Shown in pieces: positions 1-8,046 of a DNA stretch of 32,490 nucleotides. Source of the DNA: Deltaproteobacteria bacterium (GTDB taxonomy: Bacteria; Desulfobacterota; Desulfobacteria; Desulfobacterales; BuS5); the NCBI GenBank assembly GCA_021157555.1, contig JAGGWL010000308.1, forward strand, positions 1 through 32,490. The letters run 5' to 3'. The translations under genes were made by a program, and so were the position numbers. Below the pieces are notes generated by a model, which was given only the letters and a program-made list of their open reading frames with translations, did not search any database and was not told the DNA's origin. The number at the start of each line of letters is the position of its first letter. The stretch's first letter is position 1.

Positions 1-29
1 GAATCCATTTCTGCCCCTGTATCATTTTT

Positions 30-48
30 GGCGGATATGGAATCCGCC
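30..48. repeat. Short hairpin GGCGGAT-atgga-ATCCGCC in leading intergenic region
   Basis: Perfect 7-bp arms with 5-nt loop read directly. Confidence 0.5.
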
Positions 49-105
49 CCTGCCTTGAGTGAATGTCAATTTTTTGACTGAATCTTATAAGGCTTAAGAT
101 ATTCG

Positions 106-142
106 TAACCGTTCACGGTTATCAGTTTACGGTTAACAGTTG
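106..142. repeat. Short AACCGT/ACGGTT repeat cluster (TAACCGTTCACGGTTATCAGTTTACGGTTAACAGTTG)
   Basis: Near-identical 14-mers ACGGTTATCAGTTT / ACGGTTAACAGTTG in tandem, preceded by inverted AACCGT-TC-ACGGTT. Confidence 0.6.
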
Positions 143-306
143 AAAAAGATATCGAAATTAAAAGGAAAAAAGGTCTCTGGAACCGGGATATTGACTTGGC
201 ATAGAAACGTGGACGATCATTCCTATAGGGAGGAATAATAAAGCTTGATTTATTCCGTTTCAAAGGCATAATATGCCCGTATCAATTCCGTTAGAGAAAG
301 GTTGTT

Positions 307-417
307 ATGGAAAAAAACGAAATAATACGGCTTATTACTGAATGGCAAAACCGTATATTACGGATAGAAGGTATCCTGATTATAACGGATTTGGGAGAGG
401 CTATGATTTTAATTTGA
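307..417 (+). pseudogene. Short ORF (MEKNEIIRLITEWQNRILRIEGILIITDLGEAMILI*), probable 5' fragment of a gene interrupted by the inverted-repeat element at 376
   Basis: ATG preceded by AGAAAGG; the reading frame runs into the terminal inverted repeat at 376 and stops inside the element. Parent family not established. Confidence 0.4.
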
Positions 418-549
418 TGAAAGCCCTGAAATCATAGGCTGTTTGTATTTGAACTTGAGGACTTATCCATTCAGATGTATCAAATCCTCATTTGCCAAGT
501 CAATGATTTCAGCGAGTTATGTCCTGACCCCCAAATCCGTTATAATCAG
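376..549. mobile_element. MITE-like / long-hairpin element with perfect 20-bp terminal inverted repeats, no coding capacity
   Basis: CTGATTATAACGGATTTGGG (376-395) and its exact reverse complement CCCAAATCCGTTATAATCAG (530-549); internal nested arms CTGAAATCAT (426-435) / ATGATTTCAG (503-512). Confidence 0.6.
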
Positions 550-583
550 AAATTATTAATGTGTTTGTTAATTTTTTAACGGC

Positions 584-664
584 GTCCTTCCAGGACTAAT
601 TGCCTTGAATATAATTTTACCGGTGGTTAAAACCACCGGCTATATGACCTAATCCCTTCGGGAT
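584..664. repeat. Cluster of three hairpins in intergenic DNA
   Basis: GTCC-TTCCA-GGAC (584-596), CCGGTGGTT-AA-AACCACCGG (620-639, perfect), ATCCC-TTC-GGGAT (652-664). Confidence 0.6.
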
Positions 665-828
665 AATATGAGATCAATTTCATCGCTGATCAAAACAAGG
701 TAAAAAATATCCCTTTTTTTAAAAAATACAACTGCTCAATGCCGGCTTCAAGATACCCGAGCCACATATCACCATCTTGCCAATACGTATATTTTAGTAA
801 CATTATAAACTTATTCTTTCCTCGTTCC

Positions 829-3800
829 TCATATCATCCGTTCTATCTTCTTGAGCAAAGTATCAAGTCTTTTTTGGGAGACAGGTACAACAGTTTTAAG
901 TTCCTGGGCAAATACGGATACTTTGTATTCTTCGATCATCCAGAAAAAATTTTCAACTTCGCTGCGTTTTTCTTTTGTTGTACATGGTGACAAATTTTCC
1001 AGCAAGCTGTTCAGCTTGTCAGTATATCCAGTGACCAGAGATGCCCTGGCTCTGTCTTTATTAATGTCGATAAACGCCCTTTGGCTGCGAAGGGAAATTG
1101 CTTTTAAATATCTGACAAGGTGGGACAGACGTTCCGTATTATATAATTCCATAAAATTATTTGGTACAAGCCTTTTTACTTCACTTGATAATCCATTTAA
1201 AAACAACAGGTTCTTTTCATTAAATCTTTGTATTTTTTCAAAATCTGCTATCTGTAATAGTGTATCATGATAAGCAGAGATTACGGGAATACTTGTTTTA
1301 AGCAGTTCGTCACCTTTTTTTAATATAAGCGGACTGACGGATTCTGCATAAGAATAGAATTCTTTTTTTGAACGAATATTTTTGTTGAACAAACTGGTGA
1401 TGGCGCTTTGATAAAATCTATTGCCAAGACTGGAGGCGCTTCCAAAATGTGAGGAGGCTTTTTGCAGATTTACAGGAATTTTCATTCTTTTTTTTAAAAA
1501 TTTTAGATCTTTGGAAAATAGTATAGAAAATAAAGCAATAATCCCTTTTTTATGAGATTGAAGCGCAGTTTCAGGATTGTTGAAAATACGGAGATTAACT
1601 TTGTTTTCCATGCTTTCAAGAGCGGGATAGACCGCCCAATTTCCCATATTTTTATTATTTAGGGGAATAGATTCGGGAAGATCCGGAAAATTCCATTCTA
1701 TTATGCTGCTTCGCTCCCAATTTTTTCTTATTGATCTCAATTCTTTTGATTCGCGAATGTCAATTTGGGGAGAGGCCGTGCCGTATAAAACGGCTTTATC
1801 ACGGCTGGATCTGATTTCCTTTCCCTTTTCATTTGTGATCGAAATAACAGCTTTAAGATGATCCGGCAGTCCGGCATCCGGCCAGGCCGAAGCAGGTATA
1901 TTTATCTTGAAGCGTTTATCAATCAATGTTCCCAGAGAGGAAAAAAGGGACGAGGGATTTGATTCCTGGCCATGGGGCATTTCCTTGATAAGAATATCTA
2001 CTGTATCTGCTATTGGGACCAGCTTTTTTCTGTATTTTTTGGGCAGCCCTTTAATTAATGCGGCAATTTTTTCTTTAAAAAGACCCGGTACCAGCCAGTC
2101 AATACTTTCGGAAGGTATGGATGAAGCCAGGGCTGCGGGCACCTTAATTGTTACTCCATCATTCGGTTTACCTATGTTAAAATTATAAGCGCATCGAAAT
2201 TTGATATTGCCTAAAGAAATTTTATCCGGAAAAAGCTCCAGTTCTTCAGTATCCGGATTATACTTTAAAAGATCCTGTGTTTCCATTCGCAAAAACCGGT
2301 CTGTCCCTTTTTTTTTGATGCATGCTTCAAGTGCCCTGATGTTGTAAATCTCCGGCAGTCGGTTCATGTAAAAATCGGCCATCTCCTCCTCGCTGACAAG
2401 GATATCCCGCCTCCTGAACCTGTTTTCCATATCAGCAATTTTTTCAATAAGTTCCTGATTGTGCTGCATGAATGATAATATTTTTTTAACATCACCCTGC
2501 ACAAGGGCGCTGTTAACAAAAATTTTAAATGCTTCAGCAGGATCAATTCTTCCGTAGGAAACCGGCCTTTGCGTAATAATTATCAGGCCGAACAGGCTGA
2601 CCTGCTCAAACGCCACCACTTCTCCGCGGTTACGTTCCCAATGAGGCTGATTATAAGTGTATTTGCATTGTTTTTTGCCTGCATTTTCAATCCATGCATT
2701 ATCAATTGCAGCAACGCATCTTGCATATGGACGGGTTGTTTCAATCAGTTCAAAAGCAACGAGCCATTTCCCGGCTTTATTAAAAAGTCCCGAACCAGGA
2801 AAAAGCATCACCTCGCTGCCTTTGGCAGCCTTGTAAAAATTTTTCTCTTTTTTTAAAGCAATATTGCTCAGGAATCCGCTTAAAATTGATTTATGGATTG
2901 CCTCATAAAGTGGGTGCCTGTCATCATCAGTCTGCCTGGATTTGCTTTGTGAAAATTCCACTTTTTTTTGAAAATTATTTTTATCTTCCTTGATAATATT
3001 ACTAAGCTGTGAATGAATATCGACCCATTCTCGCATTCGTTTATAGGAAAGAAAATATTCCCGGCAAAATTTTTTCATCCTGTTGCCGGTTTTCACCTTT
3101 TGCCAGGTCTTATTATAGGTATTCCAGATATTAAGCAGGGTGATAAAATCGGACAAAGGATCTACAAATTCTTTATGCTTTTGATCCGCCGCCGCGGCTT
3201 TCTCAGGCGGACGTTCCCGCGGATCACGAATGCTCATGGCAGAAGCTATAATCGCCATCTCCTGTATACAGCCATATTTCCCGGCTTCAATCAATATTCT
3301 GGCAAGACGCGGATCAACAGGCATATTTGCCATTAATCTTCCGTATTTTGTTAATTTAAAACGCCTGCGCCTGGCGGGAGCCTTTGCTTTTTGCAAAACC
3401 TGCAATGAAGAAATTGCGCCAATTTCGATCAGCAGGTTAAAGCCGTCCTTGATATTCTTCGGCTCCGGAGGATCTATAAAAGGAAAATCTTCAATATTTC
3501 CCAAATTAAGAGCCAGCATCTTTAGGATGACTTCCGCAAGATTTGCCCTTAAAATCTCGGGGGGCGTATAAAGACGGCGTGAATTAAAATCTTCTTCAGG
3601 AAAAAGACGGATGCAGATACCGTTTTCTACCCGCCCGCATCTTCCTTTTCTTTGCTCAGCACTGCTTTGCGATACAGGTACAACCGGCAGTGAGGTTATT
3701 CTTGAACCTGGCATATAATGCGATATGCGGGCCAGGCCTGTATCAATAACATATTTAACCCCTGGGATTGTAATGGATGTTTCAGCTATGTTGGTTGCAA

Positions 3801-4692
3801 TAATTATTTTTCTGCCCGAACAGCGGGCAAAGATTTTTTTTTGTTCCGATGCAGATATCCTTGCGTATAATGGCAGGACGAAAATTCCTTTATATTTACG
3901 TCCCTCAATTAAAGTGCGTGTTTCATGTATATCCCGTTCGGTTGGCATAAAAATCAGGATGTCTCCAAAAGGACTGCCACTTTGCAGTTCGTCAACGGCC
4001 TGCGCTGCCATCTCGACATGGGTGAGCTCATCATTCAATTCATGCTTTCCGGCAAAATAACGCGTTTCAACCGGATAGACCCGGCCGGATACTTCAATCA
4101 CAGGAGCGTTGTCAAAGGCTTTGGAAAATTTCTCTGTATCTATTGTGGCTGAAGTTATAATCAGCTTCAGATCTTTTCTTTTTTTTGATAAAGTTTTTAA
4201 TATGCCGAGCACAAAGTCGATATTCAGGCTTCTTTCATGTGCCTCATCGACTATTAAGGTGTCATACATATTTAAAAAAGGATCATTCCTGGTTTCTGCC
4301 AGAAGAATTCCGTCTGTCATTATTTTTATAAACGAATTTTTGCTGGTCTTATCCTTAAATCTGATTTTATAACCAACAGAACCGCCCACAGCCGTTTCAC
4401 CCAGTTCCTCTGCAATTCGGGCTGCAACAGTTATAGCGGCTATCCTTCTTGGCTGGGTGCAGCCAATAAGGCCATTGATGCCGCGGTCGGCGGCAAGGCA
4501 GAATTGCGGGATCTGAGTGGTCTTGCCGGAACCTGTCTCACCTGCAATAATAACTACTCTGTTATTCCTGATGGTCTCTATAATTTCATCTTTTTTTAAA
4601 AAAACAGGCAGGGAGCGGTTGAATAAAGGTTTGGGAATGTTATTTTGGCGCCATTTGTTTTGTTTTTTGAAATACTGAGCAAAATTTAGCAT
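829..4692 (-). CDS. hrpA: ATP-dependent RNA helicase HrpA (DEAH box, DUF3418-type C-terminus)
   Basis: 1287 aa; GETGSGKTTQIPQF (Walker A), VDEAHERS, SAT, QRKGRCGR; length and architecture typical of HrpA. Confidence 0.95.
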   Translation of the reverse strand: MLNFAQYFKKQNKWRQNNIPKPLFNRSLPVFLKKDEIIETIRNNRVVIIAGETGSGKTTQIPQFCLAADRGINGLIGCTQPRRIAAITVAARIAEELGETAVGGSVGYKIRFKDKTSKNSFIKIMTDGILLAETRNDPFLNMYDTLIVDEAHERSLNIDFVLGILKTLSKKRKDLKLIITSATIDTEKFSKAFDNAPVIEVSGRVYPVETRYFAGKHELNDELTHVEMAAQAVDELQSGSPFGDILIFMPTERDIHETRTLIEGRKYKGIFVLPLYARISASEQKKIFARCSGRKIIIATNIAETSITIPGVKYVIDTGLARISHYMPGSRITSLPVVPVSQSSAEQRKGRCGRVENGICIRLFPEEDFNSRRLYTPPEILRANLAEVILKMLALNLGNIEDFPFIDPPEPKNIKDGFNLLIEIGAISSLQVLQKAKAPARRRRFKLTKYGRLMANMPVDPRLARILIEAGKYGCIQEMAIIASAMSIRDPRERPPEKAAAADQKHKEFVDPLSDFITLLNIWNTYNKTWQKVKTGNRMKKFCREYFLSYKRMREWVDIHSQLSNIIKEDKNNFQKKVEFSQSKSRQTDDDRHPLYEAIHKSILSGFLSNIALKKEKNFYKAAKGSEVMLFPGSGLFNKAGKWLVAFELIETTRPYARCVAAIDNAWIENAGKKQCKYTYNQPHWERNRGEVVAFEQVSLFGLIIITQRPVSYGRIDPAEAFKIFVNSALVQGDVKKILSFMQHNQELIEKIADMENRFRRRDILVSEEEMADFYMNRLPEIYNIRALEACIKKKGTDRFLRMETQDLLKYNPDTEELELFPDKISLGNIKFRCAYNFNIGKPNDGVTIKVPAALASSIPSESIDWLVPGLFKEKIAALIKGLPKKYRKKLVPIADTVDILIKEMPHGQESNPSSLFSSLGTLIDKRFKINIPASAWPDAGLPDHLKAVISITNEKGKEIRSSRDKAVLYGTASPQIDIRESKELRSIRKNWERSSIIEWNFPDLPESIPLNNKNMGNWAVYPALESMENKVNLRIFNNPETALQSHKKGIIALFSILFSKDLKFLKKRMKIPVNLQKASSHFGSASSLGNRFYQSAITSLFNKNIRSKKEFYSYAESVSPLILKKGDELLKTSIPVISAYHDTLLQIADFEKIQRFNEKNLLFLNGLSSEVKRLVPNNFMELYNTERLSHLVRYLKAISLRSQRAFIDINKDRARASLVTGYTDKLNSLLENLSPCTTKEKRSEVENFFWMIEEYKVSVFAQELKTVVPVSQKRLDTLLKKIERMI

Positions 4693-4853
4693 TAAAATAA
4701 TTTAGGCTGTATATATTCCTGATATGCCGCACATTTATTTTTTTGTTTACATTTTCTGCAAACGTCCACATGCTTGCGCGGCCTTCCTTTTTTGGGACAG
4801 ATAATATAAACTTGAAGTTTATGCGGTTTTATTAATTTGTCAAGTTGTTCCAT
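4692..4853 (-). CDS. Small Cys-rich (putative zinc-binding) protein, 53 aa, coupled to hrpA
   Basis: Not in supplied ORF track (below length cutoff). Translation MEQLDKLIKPHKLQVYIICPKKGRPRKHVDVCRKCKQKNKCAAYQEYIQPKLF*; GGAG Shine-Dalgarno upstream; stop TAA overlaps hrpA ATG by 1 nt (TAATG). Confidence 0.7.
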   Translation of the reverse strand: MEQLDKLIKPHKLQVYIICPKKGRPRKHVDVCRKCKQKNKCAAYQEYIQPKLF

Positions 4854-4870
4854 AATGCTGCTCTCCAAAA

Positions 4871-6403
4871 TTATATATCATCCCTTTGTAGCATCACGGT
4901 TTCTCCATATGGCGCTTGATCGTGCAAAAGTAATCGGAATTCATAGTTTGCAAAATGAATTGTATCGCCACTTTTAAGTCTGGCAGGTGTATTTTCCTGA
5001 ATTTTTCTTTTGTTAAGACGGGTTCCATTGGTACTTCTGTGATCCTCAAGATAATAATAACCGTTTTTATATTCAATAGTGGCATGAAGACTCGAAATAA
5101 ACTCCTTGGGAATCACAATGTCGTTGCTTGAATCTCTGCCTATACTTACTGATTTTTTATTCAAAACAAGAGATACAGATTCCTTGGTGATGATATGATC
5201 CACATCTATAAGCTCTGCCTGAAAAACAGGGTGATATTCCGGTACGCCATCAACCTGTATTTTTTTTGAATCATCGGGTGCAATTTCTTTTTTCTGCCGT
5301 TTATATATTACTATTAAAATTGCCAATATAATAAAAAGTATTATAATTATATAATAATTAATTGGTATTATAGAAAATCGCTGCTTAAAGGATTTATCAG
5401 TCTCTCTTGCTTTCGTCAGAGATTTTTTATTTTCTGTCTTTATTATTGAATCTTTTTTTACGATTAATTCAGGTTTTGGCTCTACTTTTTCTTTTTTTGG
5501 TGTTATCTGTTTTTCTATCAAGGACGAATTATCAGGCTCAACCGCCTTATGCTTATTTGGCAAAGGCGATAATTGCTGTGTACCCAATTGCGCTTCTTTT
5601 ACTTTTACTTGAGGTTTGCTTATAATTTTATTTATTTTTTTAAATATATCAGGAATCTCTTCAGCGTTATAAGCCCTGAAATATTCCCCGTTTGTTCTTG
5701 ATGCAAGTATTTGAAGCATGCGAACGTCGGCCTTATCAGTAAATGCAATACCAAAAATTTTAATGCCTGATTCTTTACTCTCCTGCGTTAAATTATTCTT
5801 AAGCCATGCTTCTCCTTCAATATCCCGTTCCTTGCTGCCGGTGTCTATAATTCCATCGGTTAAAAGAATAAGCACTTTCTGCGCTTCTTTTCTCCCATGA
5901 ATTTTGAGTTCATAAATTGCTCTTTCCACACCTGCAGGAGTGTTTGTAAAAAGCCCTTTATAATTTATGTTGCGCAGACTTTTAAGAAATCTTGCAGCGG
6001 CTGCCTTGTTATTCATATTTGCAAGCTGTTCAACCACTCTTGCATCCTGGTCAAATATTACCATACCAAGACGGATTTCTTCACTTGTATTATTGAGCAA
6101 CTCAGTAACAACATCTCTCGTGATAAATTTGGGATCATTTTTTTTCATACTCCCGGAATTATCCAGAGCAACTATAATATCAATTTTCGGTCCGGTTGAG
6201 GAACTATCCAGATTAATTGGGTTATGATCAGGCTCTGCTTCGATCACAACAGGGGTTTCCGAATATTTCTTTAAAAGATTTGATTCAGTTTTTATTATCC
6301 GGTCAGTATCTTCGGAAACGCCATAAGAGTTTACTGCAAAAACAATTGTTGTGAAGAGAATAAGATAGCTCAAAATAGATTGCTTGATTTTTTTACTTTT
6401 CAT
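4871..6403 (-). CDS. von Willebrand factor A domain + single TM + C-terminal FHA domain protein
   Basis: MIDAS-like DNSGSMKKNDP; TM INYYIIIILFIILAILIVIY; FHA core VSIGRDSSNDIVIPKEFISSLHATIEYKNGYYYLEDHRSTNGTRLNKRKI. The ORF opens at 6445, but MKSKKIKQ at 6403 starts a signal-like hydrophobic segment and is the better start. Confidence 0.85.
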   Translation of the reverse strand: MKSKKIKQSILSYLILFTTIVFAVNSYGVSEDTDRIIKTESNLLKKYSETPVVIEAEPDHNPINLDSSSTGPKIDIIVALDNSGSMKKNDPKFITRDVVTELLNNTSEEIRLGMVIFDQDARVVEQLANMNNKAAAARFLKSLRNINYKGLFTNTPAGVERAIYELKIHGRKEAQKVLILLTDGIIDTGSKERDIEGEAWLKNNLTQESKESGIKIFGIAFTDKADVRMLQILASRTNGEYFRAYNAEEIPDIFKKINKIISKPQVKVKEAQLGTQQLSPLPNKHKAVEPDNSSLIEKQITPKKEKVEPKPELIVKKDSIIKTENKKSLTKARETDKSFKQRFSIIPINYYIIIILFIILAILIVIYKRQKKEIAPDDSKKIQVDGVPEYHPVFQAELIDVDHIITKESVSLVLNKKSVSIGRDSSNDIVIPKEFISSLHATIEYKNGYYYLEDHRSTNGTRLNKRKIQENTPARLKSGDTIHFANYEFRLLLHDQAPYGETVMLQRDDI

Positions 6404-6414
6404 GTTATATATAC

Positions 6415-6438
6415 CTTTAGGAACAGGGCACGAAATAA
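6415..6438. repeat. Dispersed repeat copy A: CTTTAGGAACAGGGCACGAAATAA
   Basis: Near-identical to 7961-7983; diverged third copy at 28998-29018. Confidence 0.6.
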
Positions 6439-6493
6439 TACACAAACACTCAAATGTCTAAACTTTTTTTAAAATAACAAATTTTAAATAATC

Positions 6494-7945
6494 ATGTACC
6501 TTGCATATTATAATTTAAATGTAAAGCCATTTCAGATAAGCCCGGATCCCAAATTCCTCTGGCTGGGAGAGACTCACAAAGAAGCCCTTGCCATTTTAAA
6601 GTATGGAATTTTTGACAACAGGGGTTTTTTACTTCTGGTTGGAGATGTGGGAACCGGCAAAACCACACTTATCAACGGATTGTTAGAAAGTTTGAGTGAA
6701 GATACTATTGTGGCAACGATAACCGATCCTGGACTGGATGTACTTGATTTTTATAATTTTCTTGCAGTTAGTTTTAAAATAAATAAAAAATTTACCACAA
6801 AAGGTGATTTTCTTGTTCATTTTATCCATTTCCTTCACAAGGTTTATGCTGCCAATAAAAAGGTGCTGTTAATAATTGACGAAGCACAAAGACTCTCGCA
6901 TGAAATGCTGGAAGAGATACGCTTATTGTCAAACATTGAAAAAAAAGATGAAAAACTTTTAAATATATTTTTGGTGGGACAGAATGAATTAAATGAAACC
7001 CTTGCTGAAACAAAAAACAGGGCATTATTGCAAAGAATAACCACAAAATATGATATAGGACCTTTAAAAAAAAGGGAAATTAAGGATTATATTCAATTTC
7101 GTTTAAACGTTGCAGGCACTCAACGCAAGCTTTTCAATAGAATGGCAATTCGTGAAATCATTTCATTCTCACAATGTTATCCCCGCCTTATTAATGTTAT
7201 TTGTGATCATGCTCTTTTAACCGGATTTATAAAAGAAAAAGACAAGATTGATGCATCAATTATTAAAGAGTGTGTAAAAGAACTCAGTCTTTCCAAGGTA
7301 AAAAAGAAAAAACGTAGGAGTCTTTTGGGGGTAAAGGATACATCAATAGCCGGAACAGAAAGAAACCCCGCCAGATTAAAACCAGCTTTTTTAATTCTAA
7401 TCATTCTCCTATTGTTTATCGGCGGATACAATTATTTTTCAAATAAAGATAAATCAAAAACAGATATTATAATTACTGATGTTACTAAAGGTGGCAAGGT
7501 AAAGCCCGGCCTTTCAGTAAAGAATAATGTCAATCTGAAACAAAATAAAACAAATACCCCTCTGTTTAAGGATAAAGATCCTGATAAAACATTACCAAAA
7601 CCATATGCTGAGGATAAATTGACAATCAATATCCTTCCAAATTCGGATGAATTGTCTTCCGAATCATACAAACTGCTTGATAGATTCGTTCAAAGGATCA
7701 AATTATATCCTGATGCTGCAATAACAATAAAAGGATATACAGACTCTTCAGGCAGTGTCGGTTACAATAAACTATTATCAAAATTCAGAGCCAATAATGT
7801 GAAGAGCTATTTGGCAGGCCAGGGCGTTGATTCTTCAAAAATCAAGAGTATGGGTATGGGCCCGGCAAACCCCATAGCTTCCAACACAACGCCTGCCGGA
7901 AAAGCAAAAAATCGCAGAATTATATTAGAGTTGATACATCCCTGA
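6494..7945 (+). CDS. ExeA/GspA-type AAA ATPase with TM and C-terminal OmpA-like peptidoglycan-binding domain
   Basis: MYLAYYNLNVKPFQISPDPKFLWLGETHKEAL, Walker A GDVGTGKTT, Walker B VLLIIDEAQ; TM PAFLILIILLLFIGGYNYF; OmpA-like TITIKGYTDSSGSVGYNKLLSKFRANNVKSYLAGQGVD...GKAKNRRIILEL. Confidence 0.88.
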   Translation: MYLAYYNLNVKPFQISPDPKFLWLGETHKEALAILKYGIFDNRGFLLLVGDVGTGKTTLINGLLESLSEDTIVATITDPGLDVLDFYNFLAVSFKINKKFTTKGDFLVHFIHFLHKVYAANKKVLLIIDEAQRLSHEMLEEIRLLSNIEKKDEKLLNIFLVGQNELNETLAETKNRALLQRITTKYDIGPLKKREIKDYIQFRLNVAGTQRKLFNRMAIREIISFSQCYPRLINVICDHALLTGFIKEKDKIDASIIKECVKELSLSKVKKKKRRSLLGVKDTSIAGTERNPARLKPAFLILIILLLFIGGYNYFSNKDKSKTDIIITDVTKGGKVKPGLSVKNNVNLKQNKTNTPLFKDKDPDKTLPKPYAEDKLTINILPNSDELSSESYKLLDRFVQRIKLYPDAAITIKGYTDSSGSVGYNKLLSKFRANNVKSYLAGQGVDSSKIKSMGMGPANPIASNTTPAGKAKNRRIILELIHP

Positions 7946-7960
7946 AACTTTCTACAAAAG

Positions 7961-7983
7961 CTTTAGGAACGGGTACGAAATAA
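7961..7983. repeat. Dispersed repeat copy B: CTTTAGGAACGGGTACGAAATAA
   Basis: Differs from copy A by one indel and one substitution over ~24 nt. Confidence 0.6.
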
Positions 7984-8046
7984 CTTCCCCAACTATGCAT
8001 CACAGCTTCAGGCTGCACATCTTGAAATAGCTCATAAATTCGAGCG

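Noticed and set aside
66-269. 67-aa minus-strand ORF MPLKRNKSSFIIPPYRN...
   Set aside because: Low-complexity composition, covers the short repeat cluster, no recognisable family; not supported as a gene.
739-4372. Several plus-strand ORFs (83-139 aa) within 739-4372
   Set aside because: All overlap the hrpA coding region antisense, with no recognisable domains; treated as shadow ORFs.
6404-6445. N-terminal extension MCIISCPVPKGIYN of the VWA-FHA ORF
   Set aside because: Encoded by the dispersed repeat; the downstream MKSKKIKQ start fits a signal-like N-terminus better.
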